From: Aeromonas rivipollensis
GTDB lineage: Bacteria > Pseudomonadota > Gammaproteobacteria > Enterobacterales > Aeromonadaceae
Direction: 5' to 3'
NCBI RefSeq assembly: GCF_037811135.1
Contig: NZ_CP149130.1
Span: 4,425,001 to 4,489,000, forward strand
Length of the DNA: 64,000 bases
The notes beneath the pieces were generated by a model that had not been told where the DNA came from, did not search any database, and saw only the letters and a program-made list of their open reading frames with translations. The translations under genes were made by a program, and so were the position numbers. Position 1 is the stretch's first letter. Each line of letters begins with the position of its first letter. This document shows, piece by piece, positions 27,842 through 37,147 of this stretch.

Positions 27842-29056
27842 TCAACCGGTATAGATGGGCAACATGCCCGCCATGGCCATCAGGTGGAAGATGGCCGTCA
27901 GCACCCCGAACAGGATGACGGCCACCACCATGGGCTGACCGCCGGGGGCCTTGAAGCCGCCCCCTTGTGGCGCCAGCTCCCGGGATTTCTTCGCCAGCAG
28001 GGCGGGGATGATGCAGGCCCAGACGGTCGCCGCCGCCCCGGCATAGCCGATGGCCACCACGAAGCCGAAGGGGAACAGCAAGGAGAGCACCAGAGGCGGC
28101 AGGAAGGTGACGCCCCATGACTTGGCGCGGCCGGCGCGGCTGTTGTCGAACTTGAACAGATCCGCCAGATAGTCGAACACCCCCAGGCCCACCCCGATGA
28201 AGGAGGAGAGGATGGCCGCCATGGAGAAGAGGTTGATGGCGTTGGATACCCGCTTGGACTCGATCACCGAGGCCAGCGCCCCGAGCAGCACATCGACGTC
28301 GCCCCCCTTGGCGATGATGGGGCCGAAGGCATTGCGAGGCAGGTTGCCGAAGATGCTCAGCAGCCACAGCAGGTAGAGCGCCAGCGCGATCAGGGTGCCC
28401 CCCAGGATCGCCTGCTTGGCCTTCTGCTCCTCGCCGTAATAGGCCCGCATCGACGCCACCGAGTGGTGGTAGCCGAAGGAGGTGAGCGCCACCGGCAGCA
28501 TGGCCAGGGCATAGGGCGCCTGGCCCAGCTCCTCGGTGAGGGAGTGGAACAGCATGGTCGCGTCTATGTTGGCGGCAAGGCCCGACACCCCGAACACGAA
28601 GCTCAGTACCATAAAGGCGATCAGCACCACAGAGATGCGATCCACCGCCCGGGTCGAATGCCAGACGAAGCAGGAGAACACCAGCACGAACAGCACCGAG
28701 GCCAGCTGGCTATTGATGCCGAGCAGGCCGCTCAGGATCAGACCCGAGGAGGTGATATAGGCATACAGCAGAATCCCGCCGACGAAATAGACGGTCAGAT
28801 TGTTGAAGATATTTATCTTGTGACCGAGCAGATCCTTGGTCACCGAATTGAAGGAGGCGGTCAATTCATAGGGTTTGAAGGCTTCCAGCAGCATCCAGCC
28901 GGAGACCGTCATGATGATCATGGTGAGAATAATGGCCAGCGAGGACCAGCTGGTCCAGGCGCCCGCCCCCGCACTCGGCAACCCCAGCATGCCGGCGCCG
29001 ACACAAACGCTGGCAATAATGCAGGCCCCTCCCGTCACGGATGGTTTCGATGTCAT
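27842..29056 (-). CDS. tnaB: Low-affinity tryptophan permease TnaB (first copy)
   Basis: Tryptophan permease of 404 residues, very similar to the second copy downstream. GGACIIASVCVGAGMLGLPSAG begins at residue 9, followed by further helices including SWGVTFLPPLVLSLLFPFGF near 335. It imports tryptophan for tryptophanase. It follows tnaA as in E. coli, but a hairpin with a T-run separates the two, so part of the transcripts should end before it. The start has GGGAGTG upstream. I give the symbol to this copy because it is nearest to tnaA. Confidence 0.88.
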   Translation of the reverse strand: MTSKPSVTGGACIIASVCVGAGMLGLPSAGAGAWTSWSSLAIILTMIIMTVSGWMLLEAFKPYELTASFNSVTKDLLGHKINIFNNLTVYFVGGILLYAYITSSGLILSGLLGINSQLASVLFVLVFSCFVWHSTRAVDRISVVLIAFMVLSFVFGVSGLAANIDATMLFHSLTEELGQAPYALAMLPVALTSFGYHHSVASMRAYYGEEQKAKQAILGGTLIALALYLLWLLSIFGNLPRNAFGPIIAKGGDVDVLLGALASVIESKRVSNAINLFSMAAILSSFIGVGLGVFDYLADLFKFDNSRAGRAKSWGVTFLPPLVLSLLFPFGFVVAIGYAGAAATVWACIIPALLAKKSRELAPQGGGFKAPGGQPMVVAVILFGVLTAIFHLMAMAGMLPIYTG

Positions 29057-29087
29057 GTGTTGTCACTCCCGAAATTTCACAGAGCTG

Positions 29088-29120
29088 TGAAAAAAAAGGG
29101 GCACCTGATTAAGTGCCCCT
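29088..29120 (-). terminator. Hairpin terminator between tnaA and tnaB
   Basis: On the minus strand AGGGGCAC, an 8-base loop and GTGCCCCT are followed by eight T. It begins only a few bases after the tnaA stop codon, so it should reduce expression of the permease genes relative to tnaA. Confidence 0.82.
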
Positions 29121-29126
29121 GACTCG

Positions 29127-30593
29127 TTATGCTTCTATTAATTTTTCACTCTTCTTGCTGACCGCCTGACCCTGGGGCTCGACCTCCTTCAATCTGGCGG
29201 TGAAGTGGCGCAGCACCGCCGGCTCATAGATAAAGTCGAGCCCCTTCACGTTCCTGGCGTTCTTCTTCACCTCGCCAAAGGCCTCGATGACGAAGTCCAT
29301 GTGGGTTTGGGTATAGGTAGCGCGCGGTATGGTGAGGCGCAGCAGCTCCGCCGGGCAGGGGTGCTGCTTGCCGGTGGCGGGATCCCGTCCCAGCAGCAAT
29401 GAGCCTATCTCCACCGCCCGGATGCCGGCCACCTTGTAGAGCTCGCACGCCAGGGCGTGGGCCGGGAACTGATCCGCCGGGATGTGGGGCAGCAGCTTGC
29501 CCGCATCCACGAAGGCCGCGTGGCCCCCCGCCTGCTGGCACACCACGCCTATGGCCTCCAGGCCGTCCACCAGGTACTGCACCTGGCCGATGCGGTAGGC
29601 CAGCCAGTCCTGGCGCATGCCGTCCCGCAGTCCCACCGCGAGCCGCTCCATGGCGCCCCCCTCCAGACCCCCGTAGGTCGGGAAGCCCTCCTGCACCACG
29701 CAGAGGGTGCGGCACTCTGTGTAGACGTCCAGCATGCTGTCGTCCTTGAAGCAGAGCAGGCCCCCCATCTGCACCATGGCATCCTTCTTCGCCGACATGG
29801 CGAGGCCGTCCGCGTACTTGTAGGACTCCTTGGTGATCGCCTCTATGCTCCAGTCGGCGTAGCCGGGCTCGCGCTGCTGGATGAAGTAGGCGTTCTCGGC
29901 GAAGCGGGCCGAATCCATGATGACAGGAATGTCGTATTTCCGGGCGATCTCGTAGACCGCTTTGAGGTTGGCAATCGACACCGGCTGGCCCCCGGCGGAG
30001 TTGCAGGTGATGGTGCTGACGATGTAGGGCACGTTGGCCGGGCCCGCCTCCAGGATGGCCTCCTCCAGCTTGACCAGATCGAAGTTGCCCTTGAAGTCGG
30101 CGGTGACAGAGGTGTCGAACGCCTCCTTGGTGTAGACGTTCTTCGCCACGCAGCAGTTGATCTGGGTGTGGCCCTGGGTGGTGTCGAAGAAGTAGTTGGA
30201 GAGCGCCACCATCTTCTTGCGATCCAGCCCCTTCTCCTGCTCCCGCTTCTTGATGAGCACGGGAATGTAGATCTGCTCGGCGCCGCGCCCCTGGTGGGTA
30301 GGAATGGTCAGCGAATAGCCGAAGATCTCCTGCACCGCCTTCTGCAGGGCGTAGTAGCTGCGGCTGCCGCTGTAGGCCTCGTCGCCGCGCAGCATGGCGG
30401 CCTGCATGTCCTGGGTGATGGCGCCGGTGCCGCTGTCGGTCAGCAGGTCGATGAAGACGTCCTCGCTGTCCAGCAGGAAGGGGTTCATGCCCGCCCTTAT
30501 GATGGCCTCCTCCCGGTAGGCGCGGGTGGTGCGCTTGACCGGCTCGATGACACGAATGCGGAACGGTTCGGGAAGATGCTTGAAGTTTTCCAT
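29127..30593 (-). CDS. tnaA: Tryptophanase
   Basis: PLP-dependent enzyme of 488 residues that splits tryptophan into indole, pyruvate and ammonia. The PLP lysine lies in [11 protein letters not shown] (near 270), with [20 protein letters not shown] after it and [20 protein letters not shown] near 360. These match tryptophanase rather than tyrosine phenol-lyase. It is about 17 residues longer than the E. coli enzyme, with an extra C-terminal tail ([18 protein letters not shown]). It is preceded by a tnaC leader peptide and 201 bases of leader, implying tryptophan-induced antitermination. Indole made here can also act as a signal. Confidence 0.97.
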   Translation of the reverse strand: MENFKHLPEPFRIRVIEPVKRTTRAYREEAIIRAGMNPFLLDSEDVFIDLLTDSGTGAITQDMQAAMLRGDEAYSGSRSYYALQKAVQEIFGYSLTIPTHQGRGAEQIYIPVLIKKREQEKGLDRKKMVALSNYFFDTTQGHTQINCCVAKNVYTKEAFDTSVTADFKGNFDLVKLEEAILEAGPANVPYIVSTITCNSAGGQPVSIANLKAVYEIARKYDIPVIMDSARFAENAYFIQQREPGYADWSIEAITKESYKYADGLAMSAKKDAMVQMGGLLCFKDDSMLDVYTECRTLCVVQEGFPTYGGLEGGAMERLAVGLRDGMRQDWLAYRIGQVQYLVDGLEAIGVVCQQAGGHAAFVDAGKLLPHIPADQFPAHALACELYKVAGIRAVEIGSLLLGRDPATGKQHPCPAELLRLTIPRATYTQTHMDFVIEAFGEVKKNARNVKGLDFIYEPAVLRHFTARLKEVEPQGQAVSKKSEKLIEA

Positions 30594-30794
30594 GAATAGA
30601 CACCCTTTTTTAAATATTCAGGATGAGTCTCATCACCCGCCATCAATAATGGTTGGCAGCTGGCAAATAATGAGATCGGGTGCACGACATCGCCTCGCCA
30701 ATAAATAAGGCGAGCGCCAGTGCAGATTATTTCAGATCAGGAATCAAGACGGCCTCGTTGCATCCATATAAATACAAGAGCACCGCGGGGGATA
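30594..30794 (-). promoter_or_regulatory. tna leader region (putative Rho-dependent attenuator)
   Basis: These 201 bases between the tnaC stop and tnaA correspond to the E. coli spacer that contains boxA, rut and Rho pause sites. There is no strong intrinsic hairpin, consistent with Rho-dependent attenuation relieved when TnaC stalls the ribosome in the presence of tryptophan. The mechanism is inferred from E. coli. Confidence 0.6.
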
Positions 30795-30866
30795 TTACAG
30801 CGGGAAGAAGAACGCGATTTTATGATCCAGGGTAAACCACTTGGGTGAGGTGATCATGATATTCAT
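30795..30866 (-). CDS. tnaC: Tryptophanase operon leader peptide TnaC
   Basis: A 23-codon leader peptide too short for routine gene calling. It reads MNIMITSP, then KWFTLDHKI, then AFFFPL. Trp10, Asp14 and Pro22 have exactly the spacing of Trp12, Asp16 and Pro24 in E. coli TnaC (Trp+4, Trp+12), the residues needed for tryptophan-dependent ribosome stalling. The Lys before Trp and Ile at Trp+7 are kept too. Unlike E. coli, one residue (Leu) follows the critical proline before the TAA stop. It lies 201 bases upstream of tnaA on the same strand. Confidence 0.9.
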   Translation of the reverse strand: MNIMITSPKWFTLDHKIAFFFPL

Positions 30867-30913
30867 GTTGTTGCTCATCTGGTTGAAATTAACAACGACC
30901 AATAACGCAATCC

Positions 30914-30957
30914 ATTATGGGGGGCCCCGCCCCAGGATCAATTGCGACATGAGCAAT
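30914..30957 (-). promoter_or_regulatory. Putative tna promoter and upstream palindrome
   Basis: On the minus strand TTGATC (30941-30936) and CATAAT (30919-30914) are spaced 16 bases apart, about 50 bases before tnaC. A palindrome ATTGC-N7-GCAAT (30941-30957) is centred near -42 from the likely start, the place of a class II activator. E. coli tna is CRP-dependent, but this palindrome matches the CRP consensus poorly, so the regulator is uncertain. Confidence 0.4.
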
Positions 30958-30978
30958 TTGGGATGGCGCTAACAGTTT

Positions 30979-31005
30979 GGCGGGGGATTTTTATACACCC
31001 CCGCC
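30979..31005 (-). terminator. Hairpin after the polyferredoxin gene
   Basis: GGCGGGGG and CCCCCGCC pair across an AT-rich loop immediately after the polyferredoxin stop codon. No T-run follows on the minus strand, so terminator strength is uncertain. Confidence 0.45.
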
Positions 31006-31011
31006 GACGGC

Positions 31012-32229
31012 TCAATGATTCAACCAGGGCAGCCGTTGCAGCAACTCGTAGCGGTCGGCGAGCGGCGTCTGGCTGACCCAGAACTCCAGCAGGCCGTAAG
31101 CGAGTAGCGGCAGCACCAGCAGCAACAGGCAGAGCAGGCCCAGCAGCCAACCGGGCTCCAGCCTGCGTGCCTTGCTGCCCAGGTGCAGCGCATCGGCGCT
31201 TTTGGGGCAGGCGGCCACGCAGCTCAGGCAGCTGCTGCACTCGAGGCTCTGCACCGCGATCAGCTGGTGCACCTGGATGCGGGAAGGACAGGCCCGGCTG
31301 CACTTGTCGCAGTCATGGCCAGCACTTCGCAGGCAGCGCGCCGGGTCACGGCGAATGCGCAGCGGTGTCAGCAGACCGAGTAAAGAGAGCCAGGCGCCGT
31401 AGGGGCAGAGGTAGCGACAGAATCCCTGTCGGAAGGTGACGGTGAGCAGCAGCACCCAGCCGAGGCAGAGGCCGGAGATGAGGGTCAGGTTGAAGAAGAA
31501 GGCCCCCATCTTCATGTCAGCGGCCTGATGGTAGGGGCTGGCGAGGTAGCCGGGCAGGGCGGCGCCTGGCACCGCGATCAGCACGATAAACAGCAGGAAA
31601 GCCAGCACCAGGAATTTCTGGGAACGCAGCACGACATCCAGCCAGCGGGGCGGCACCCACTCCCCCGGCAACAGGCGTGAGCGCAGGCCGTGCAGCCACT
31701 CCCCCACCAGCCCGAGGGGACAGAACCAGGCGCAGAAGGCCCGCCCCAGCAGCAGGGCCGACAGGCAGAGCACCAGCACAGTGATGGTGGCCGCCGGATG
31801 ATGGGGATCCACTATGCCCTGACTGAGCCAGGCCCGCAGCCCCAGCCCGCCGGCGATGGGCAGGAAGCCGTCCACCACGTCCGGGCGCACCAGCCAGGGG
31901 GGTATCCCCTGCCCCAGCTGCCAGATATGGATGCCGTACTGCAGCGTCACCAACCCCCAGCAGAGCAGCAGCAGCTGGCGGGTCCAGGCCCGCAGCCACT
32001 GGCTGTTGATCCCGCCGAGTGCCGGCAGCGGCCGGTATCTGTGCCACAGGGCAAGGGGGACGAGCACCAGCCCCAGCGCGAACCAGAGCAGACTGTCCGC
32101 CGCCACCAGCCAGATTAGGCCCAGCAGGCCGAGGGCAAGACGCCACTGCCAGCCCGATCGCGCCTGCCACGCCAGCAGCACCAGATAGACCAGGCCAGCC
32201 ACCATGGTCATCGCTTCAATCAGGCTCAT
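31012..32229 (-). CDS. Membrane 4Fe-4S polyferredoxin (NapH/NosR-like)
   Basis: Integral membrane iron-sulfur protein of 405 residues. About six hydrophobic segments surround two CxxxCP motifs (FCAWFCPLG near 165 and FCRYLCPYG near 273). A cytoplasmic loop carries two ferredoxin-type clusters: CDKCSRACP near 309 and CSSCLSCVAACPK near 332. Such proteins (NapH, NosR, RdxA/CcoG-like) move electrons from quinol to periplasmic or cytoplasmic reductases. It is last in the norV-norW-DUF1971 direction, 115 bases after the DUF1971 gene, so it may feed or regulate NO metabolism. That role is inference; E. coli norVW has no such gene. Confidence 0.8.
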   Translation of the reverse strand: MSLIEAMTMVAGLVYLVLLAWQARSGWQWRLALGLLGLIWLVAADSLLWFALGLVLVPLALWHRYRPLPALGGINSQWLRAWTRQLLLLCWGLVTLQYGIHIWQLGQGIPPWLVRPDVVDGFLPIAGGLGLRAWLSQGIVDPHHPAATITVLVLCLSALLLGRAFCAWFCPLGLVGEWLHGLRSRLLPGEWVPPRWLDVVLRSQKFLVLAFLLFIVLIAVPGAALPGYLASPYHQAADMKMGAFFFNLTLISGLCLGWVLLLTVTFRQGFCRYLCPYGAWLSLLGLLTPLRIRRDPARCLRSAGHDCDKCSRACPSRIQVHQLIAVQSLECSSCLSCVAACPKSADALHLGSKARRLEPGWLLGLLCLLLLVLPLLAYGLLEFWVSQTPLADRYELLQRLPWLNH

Positions 32230-32344
32230 GCATCTCCCTCATAGCACTCATTCGGATAAGGGGGGAGGATAACGAACATCTGAATTGATTATTTTGATCT
32301 GCATGGGCAGAGGGGCCATTCATCAGGATGGCTCCCACCGGCGC

Positions 32345-32686
32345 TCACCCCTTGCGACTGTTGAACAGCGGCTGGTCCGACGAACCCTGCTCGGCCCAGA
32401 AGTGGATGTTGAAGCGGGCATCCTCCGACAGCTCGACCCTGTGCCAGTACTGGGGCGGGCTGGTGGCAAACTCCCCGGCCCGGATCACCAGACTCAGCTC
32501 CGGCTCTTCGGCCTGCTCGTCGGCAAAGCCGTGATAGGTGACGGTGCCCTCCATCACGCAGAGCTGGCCGAACACCCCGGCCGCCGTGTTGTGGTGGCTG
32601 AGCAGGGCCTGGGGCACGTTGTCACGAGTGAAGAAGGGGGTGGAACGACGCACCACCCAGTGAGACGGTATCAGTTGCATGGACAT
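32345..32686 (-). CDS. DUF1971 cupin-like protein (YeaR/TehB N-terminal type)
   Basis: Protein of 113 residues of the DUF1971 family, a small beta-barrel cupin-like fold also found in E. coli YeaR and in TehB-associated proteins. TPFFTRDNVPQALLSHHNTA near residue 16 and SPPQYWHRVELSEDARFNIHFW near 76-97 are diagnostic and contain the conserved His residues. In E. coli, yeaR is induced by nitrate and nitric oxide, which agrees with its place 51 bases downstream of norW. Its biochemical activity is unknown. A GAGGAGA Shine-Dalgarno precedes the start. Confidence 0.85.
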   Translation of the reverse strand: MSMQLIPSHWVVRRSTPFFTRDNVPQALLSHHNTAAGVFGQLCVMEGTVTYHGFADEQAEEPELSLVIRAGEFATSPPQYWHRVELSEDARFNIHFWAEQGSSDQPLFNSRKG

Positions 32687-32737
32687 ATCAATTCTCCTCA
32701 GGTGGCCGGGTCAACCCGGCCTGGCGTTATCGATGAA

Positions 32738-33904
32738 TCAACAGGGCAGCTGGCGCAGCAGCGGGAAGGCGGCGCTCATCTGATCGCCCCCCACCACGAA
32801 GCCGCACAGCTCACCATCTTCGCCGTGCGCCTCGGCCACCATGCCGTGGCTGTTCCAGCGGCACTGCCAGGCGAGATCCTCGCCCTTGGTGCGGCCCGCC
32901 AGCTGCAGCGGGTAGCGCGGCGTCTTCACCTTCACCAGCATGGGGGGCAGGATCAGCGGGGTCGGGGTGCCGAGCAGGGTGCGCGCCAGCGCATTGGCCC
33001 CCAGCACTATGGGTTGCAGGAAGGGGAGCAGCTGACCCCGCCACTGCACGCAATCCCCCAGCGCGAAGATATGGGGATCGCTGGTCTGCAACATGTCGTC
33101 GACCAGGATGCCGCGCTCCACGTCCAGCCCGGCCCCCCGGGCCAGGGCCAGATTCGGCCGCAGGCCGATCGCGGCGATCACCAGATCCTGCTCGCTGACG
33201 CGCCCGTCACTCAGGGTGACGCGCCAGCCGTCGCCGGGCTGGGTGTCCACGCTGGCGAGACCCGTCCCGAATTGCAGGCTGACGCCCTGGCAGCACAGCG
33301 CCTGTTGCAGCGGCTGGGTCAGGGTGGCGGGCAGCAGGGCGCTGAGCGGGCTGCCCGCCAGATCCAGCAGGGTGACCTCGCGGCCGTCGCTCGCCATGTC
33401 CATCGCCAGCTCGCAGCCAATCAGCCCGGCCCCCAATATCATGATGCGCCTGGCCTGCTGGATCAGCCCCTCGGCGGCGGCGTACTCCTGCTGGCTGTTG
33501 AGGGTCACCAGATGCTCGCTGCCCGGTATCTCGGGGCGCGCCGCGCTGGCGCCGGTAGCCAGCACCAGCTGGCCATAGGGGAAGCTGCCCTGCGAGGTCA
33601 ACAGGGTGCGCCGGGCGGGATCTATGCCCAGCACAGAGCAGTGGGGCAGCAGCGCGATGCGCTGCTGCTCGGCAAAGTCGCTGCCGCTCTGGCGGGTCAT
33701 GGCTGCGGCGGCGCAGCCCCGGCTCACCACGTGGCTCAAGTCCGGCTTGTTGTATTCGTCGCCGCTGTCGGCGGTGATGAGGCGGATAGGCTGCTCCCCA
33801 TCCAGCTTGCGCAGGCTCTTGACCAGCTGCTGGGCGGCGAAGCCACTGCCGATCACCACTATTTCCCGGCTGATGTCGGCGTCACTCTGAGTTGCTGCGT
33901 TCAT
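32738..33904 (-). CDS. norW: Nitric oxide reductase FlRd-NAD(+) reductase NorW
   Basis: FAD-dependent reductase of 388 residues that transfers electrons from NADH to the rubredoxin domain of NorV. The FAD-binding motif [19 protein letters not shown] is near residues 15-33. The NAD-binding Rossmann segment [18 protein letters not shown] is near 150, and the second FAD motif [21 protein letters not shown] is near 255-275. The ATG overlaps the norV stop by four bases (ATGA), so translation is coupled. A longer frame reaching into norV is not the start. Confidence 0.93.
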   Translation of the reverse strand: MNAATQSDADISREIVVIGSGFAAQQLVKSLRKLDGEQPIRLITADSGDEYNKPDLSHVVSRGCAAAAMTRQSGSDFAEQQRIALLPHCSVLGIDPARRTLLTSQGSFPYGQLVLATGASAARPEIPGSEHLVTLNSQQEYAAAEGLIQQARRIMILGAGLIGCELAMDMASDGREVTLLDLAGSPLSALLPATLTQPLQQALCCQGVSLQFGTGLASVDTQPGDGWRVTLSDGRVSEQDLVIAAIGLRPNLALARGAGLDVERGILVDDMLQTSDPHIFALGDCVQWRGQLLPFLQPIVLGANALARTLLGTPTPLILPPMLVKVKTPRYPLQLAGRTKGEDLAWQCRWNSHGMVAEAHGEDGELCGFVVGGDQMSAAFPLLRQLPC

Positions 33905-35382
33905 ACACAGGCCTCCAGGGCGCAGGGTTCGAACACCTCCTTGCCGATGCCGCAGCCGGGGCAAAGGAAGCTGTCAGGCACCTGAGCCCAGGGGGTGCCC
34001 GGCGCCACCAGCTGATCCGGCTCGCCCTGGGCCGGGTCATATACCCACTGGCAGACGGTGCAGAGCATCGCCTGATCGTCGTCCCATTGAGCGGCGGCCG
34101 GTGCGGCTTGCAGCGCCTTGGCTATCAAGGGGGCAGGCGTCACTGCCGCCTGGGTTGTGGTGATCGGGCGGGACACCTCGAGCGGATGCAGGGCCCACTG
34201 GCGGGCGAGCTGACGACCGTGCTCGCGGCACAGGGCCAGCGCCGAGCCATCCGGGCGCCACTTGGCCTTGAGGGAGAGGCTGATGTCGAAACCCGCATCC
34301 ATCAGGCGGGTCTGGATCCGGTCAACGGCGCCGCCGGTCCAGCCGTAGCTGCCGAAGGCCGAGGCACGCTTGTTGCGAAAACGCAGGCCGGTGATCTCCT
34401 CCAGCATGCCCGCCACCTTGGGCATCATGACGTTGTTCATGGTGGAGGAGCCCACCAGTATCCCCTTGGAGCGGAACACCTGGGTCAGGATCTCGTTCTT
34501 GTCGTGGCGGGCCACGTTGTAGATCTTCACCGCCACGCCCGGGTCCACCTCGTGGATGCCCTGGGCGATGGCGTCCGCCATCATGCGGGTGTTGTTGGAC
34601 ATGGAGTCGTAGAACAGGGTGATGCGGTCTTCCTGGTAGTGGTCGGCCCACTCCAGGTATTTCAGGATGATCTGGGTGGGATCCTCGCGCCAGACGATGC
34701 CGTGGGAGGTGGCCACCATGCTCACCGGCAGGTTGAAGCCCAGCACCTCCTTGATCTTGGCGGTCACCAGCGGGCTGAAGGGGGTGAGTATGTTGGCGTA
34801 GTAGCGCTGGCACTGCTCCATCAGCTCGGTCTGATCCACCTCGTCGTTGAACAGGTGCTCGTCGCAGTAGTGCTGGCCGAAGGCATCGTTGGAGAAGAGC
34901 ACCGCATCCTCTGTCATATAGGTCATCATGCTGTCGGGCCAGTGCAGCATGGGAGTCTCGATGAAGACCAGCTGCTTGCCGTTGCCGATATCCAGGCTGT
35001 CACCGGTCTTCACCGGCTGGAAGTTCCACTCCGGGTGGTGATGATGGCCGGTGATGGAGTCGATGGCGTTGTGGGTGCAGTAGATGGGGGTGCCGGGGAT
35101 GCGAGCCATCAGCTCGGTCAGGGCGCCGGCGTGATCCTCCTCGGCGTGGTTGATCACCACATAGTCGATGGCGGCGAGATCGATCTCGGCCGCCAGGTTC
35201 TGCACGAACTCGCGGCTGAACTTGTGATCGACGGTATCGATCAGCACGTTCTTCCCTTCGCGGATGAGGTAGCTGTTGTAGCTGGTGCCCTTGTGGGTCT
35301 TGTACTCGGTGCCGTGGAAGTCGCGCACCTCCCAGTCCCGTTGGCCGACCCAGTGGATGTTGTTCTTGACGTGAATGCTCAT
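33901..35382 (-). CDS. norV: Anaerobic nitric oxide reductase flavorubredoxin NorV
   Basis: Cytoplasmic flavodiiron NO reductase of 493 residues that reduces NO to N2O. The metallo-beta-lactamase-like diiron domain (1-250) has the ligand motif NHAEEDHAG near residue 80. The flavodoxin domain (about 254-395) includes [19 protein letters not shown]. The C-terminal rubredoxin domain has its four cysteines in [10 protein letters not shown] and [11 protein letters not shown]. Domain order and length match E. coli NorV (479). Transcription starts from a sigma-54 promoter controlled by NorR, encoded divergently. Confidence 0.96.
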   Translation of the reverse strand: MSIHVKNNIHWVGQRDWEVRDFHGTEYKTHKGTSYNSYLIREGKNVLIDTVDHKFSREFVQNLAAEIDLAAIDYVVINHAEEDHAGALTELMARIPGTPIYCTHNAIDSITGHHHHPEWNFQPVKTGDSLDIGNGKQLVFIETPMLHWPDSMMTYMTEDAVLFSNDAFGQHYCDEHLFNDEVDQTELMEQCQRYYANILTPFSPLVTAKIKEVLGFNLPVSMVATSHGIVWREDPTQIILKYLEWADHYQEDRITLFYDSMSNNTRMMADAIAQGIHEVDPGVAVKIYNVARHDKNEILTQVFRSKGILVGSSTMNNVMMPKVAGMLEEITGLRFRNKRASAFGSYGWTGGAVDRIQTRLMDAGFDISLSLKAKWRPDGSALALCREHGRQLARQWALHPLEVSRPITTTQAAVTPAPLIAKALQAAPAAAQWDDDQAMLCTVCQWVYDPAQGEPDQLVAPGTPWAQVPDSFLCPGCGIGKEVFEPCALEACV

Positions 35383-35431
35383 CAGGCAGTTCCTCAGCAG
35401 GCAATAGTGAATGTGTGACTGAACTCCCTAT

Positions 35432-35448
35432 TGCAGCGGACGTGCCAA
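35432..35448 (-). promoter_or_regulatory. Sigma-54 promoter of norVW
   Basis: Minus-strand TTGGCACGTCCGCTGCAA fits the -24/-12 consensus TGGCAC-N5-TTGCA, with the invariant GG and GC 10 bases apart. It lies about 50 bases upstream of norV. Confidence 0.85.
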
Positions 35449-35490
35449 CCTGTAACTAATTGTTTTTAATCGAAAATAATATCTGTCATT

Positions 35491-35546
35491 GTCATTTAGA
35501 CAGCCACTCTCTATAGTCAAAATCACAAATTCACTGTCATTTGGAC
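35491..35546. promoter_or_regulatory. Three NorR enhancer sites
   Basis: GTCATTTAGAC (35491-35501), GTCAAAATCAC (35516-35526) and GTCATTTGGAC (35536-35546) each fit the NorR core GT-N7-AC. Three sites are also required in the E. coli norR-norVW region. They sit upstream of the sigma-54 promoter and next to the norR start, allowing NorR hexamer assembly and possible autoregulation. Confidence 0.85.
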
Positions 35547-35553
35547 AATTCTC

Positions 35554-37071
35554 GTGATCTCGACCGACAGCCTGGCGCGCATCGCCCTCGACCTGCAACT
35601 CGGCATCTCCCACCAGGACAGGTTCCACCGCCTGATCCAGAGCGTGCGCAGCCTGCTGCACTCGGACGCCTCTGCCCTGCTGCGCTACGAGGGGGGCCAG
35701 TTCATCCCGCTCGCCATCGATGGCCTGATGCAGGACGTGCTGGGCCGCCGCTTCGCCCTCAAGGATCACCCGCGCATGGAGGCCATAGCCCGGGCCGGCG
35801 ACGTGGTGCGCTTCCCCGCCGACAGCTCCCTGCCCGACCCCTATGACGGCCTGATCCCGGATCACGACGACTTCAAGGTGCACGCCTGCGTCGGCCTGCC
35901 GCTCTTCTCGGATCAGACCCTCATCGGCGCCCTGACCATAGACGGCATGAACCCGACCCAGTTCGACGACATCAGCGACGAGGAGTTGCGGCTGGTGGGC
36001 GCCCTGGCCGCCGCCGCCCTCAGCAACGCCCTGCTGCTGGAACGCCTAGCCCGCCAGAGCAGCGAGCCCCTCGCCTCTGCCCCCCATGCCGAGGGCCAGC
36101 CGGAGATGATAGGCCACTCCCCCGCCATGGCCCGGCTGCGCCATGAGATAGAGGTAGTCGCCAACTCGGAGCTGAACGTGCTGATTTTGGGGGAGACGGG
36201 GGTCGGCAAGGAGCTGATCGCCAAGGCGGTGCATCAGGGCTCACCCCGCGCCAGCGCCCCCCTGGTTTATCTCAACTGCGCCGCCCTGCCGGAATCCGTG
36301 GCCGAAAGCGAGCTGTTCGGCCACGTGAAGGGGGCCTTCACCGGCGCCATCCACAACAGGGCGGGCAAGTTCGAGCTGGCCGACAGGGGCACCCTCTTTC
36401 TCGACGAGATTGGCGAGCTCTCCCTGCCGCTGCAGGCCAAGCTGCTGCGAGTGCTGCAATACGGGGATCTGCAGCGCATCGGTGATGACACCCCCCTCAA
36501 GGTCAATGTGCGCATCCTGGCGGCCACCAACCGGGATCTGAAGCAGGGGGTGGTCGAGGGGCAGTTCAGGGCCGATCTCTATCACCGGTTGAGCGTCTTC
36601 CCGATCCAGGCCCCGGCGCTGCGGGAGCGCCCCGGCGACATCCCCCTGCTGGCCGGTTATTTTTGCGAACGCTGCCGGGTCAGCCTGGGGCTGGAGCGGC
36701 TGCGCATCCTGCCCGGGGTGCTGGCACTGCTCGAGGGTCACGACTGGCCGGGCAACGTGCGCGAACTCGAGCACGCCATCCACAGAGCCGCCGTGCTGGC
36801 CCGGGCCGAGCAGGGCAGCCAGTCCCCGGCCCTGGACGCTCACCACTTCAATCTGGGGGCGGCTGTCTCGCCGCCGCCTGCCGCCAGCACGGCTGCCCCG
36901 CCCATCGCCACCGGCCTCGGCCTGCGCGCCGCCACCGACGCCTTCCAGCTCCAGCTGATAGAGCAGACCCTGGCGGCCCAGGAGGGCAACTGGGCCGCCA
37001 CCGCCCGGGCGCTGGCGCTGGACGGCGGCAACCTGCACCGGCTCGCCAGGCGGCTCGGCCTCAAGGCCTGA
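35554..37071 (+). CDS. norR: NO-responsive sigma-54 activator NorR
   Basis: Bacterial enhancer-binding protein of 505 residues (504 in E. coli). The N-terminal GAF domain (about 1-170), which binds NO at a non-haem iron, begins [19 protein letters not shown] and contains [11 protein letters not shown]. The AAA+ domain (about 190-425) has Walker A GETGVGKE, the sigma-54 loop GAFTGA and Walker [10 protein letters not shown]. The C-terminal helix-turn-helix ends [24 protein letters not shown]. Translation starts at GTG (35554), 7 bases after the last NorR site, so bound NorR could repress its own gene. It is divergent from norV. Confidence 0.95.
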   Translation: MISTDSLARIALDLQLGISHQDRFHRLIQSVRSLLHSDASALLRYEGGQFIPLAIDGLMQDVLGRRFALKDHPRMEAIARAGDVVRFPADSSLPDPYDGLIPDHDDFKVHACVGLPLFSDQTLIGALTIDGMNPTQFDDISDEELRLVGALAAAALSNALLLERLARQSSEPLASAPHAEGQPEMIGHSPAMARLRHEIEVVANSELNVLILGETGVGKELIAKAVHQGSPRASAPLVYLNCAALPESVAESELFGHVKGAFTGAIHNRAGKFELADRGTLFLDEIGELSLPLQAKLLRVLQYGDLQRIGDDTPLKVNVRILAATNRDLKQGVVEGQFRADLYHRLSVFPIQAPALRERPGDIPLLAGYFCERCRVSLGLERLRILPGVLALLEGHDWPGNVRELEHAIHRAAVLARAEQGSQSPALDAHHFNLGAAVSPPPAASTAAPPIATGLGLRAATDAFQLQLIEQTLAAQEGNWAATARALALDGGNLHRLARRLGLKA

Positions 37072-37095
37072 GGGGCGGCGCCGAGCCCCAAAAAC

Positions 37096-37125
37096 AAAAA
37101 CCCCCTCGCGAGGGAGGGGGTTTTT
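37096..37125. terminator. Bidirectional terminator between norR and the LacI-family gene
   Basis: AAAAACCCCCTC, a GCGAGG loop and GAGGGGGTTTTT lie between the two convergent stop codons, with A- and T-runs on both sides. Confidence 0.88.
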
Positions 37126-37147
37126 CGTGGTGCCTGAGGCCGGGGGA

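Noticed and set aside
30941..30957. CRP site in the tna promoter
   Set aside because: The palindrome ATTGC-N7-GCAAT lies at a suitable place but lacks the TGTGA/TCACA cores, so I report it only as an unassigned palindrome.
32266..32300. Possible FNR box (TTGATTATTTTGAT) upstream of the polyferredoxin gene
   Set aside because: The halves are direct rather than inverted, so it does not fit TTGAT-N4-ATCAA.
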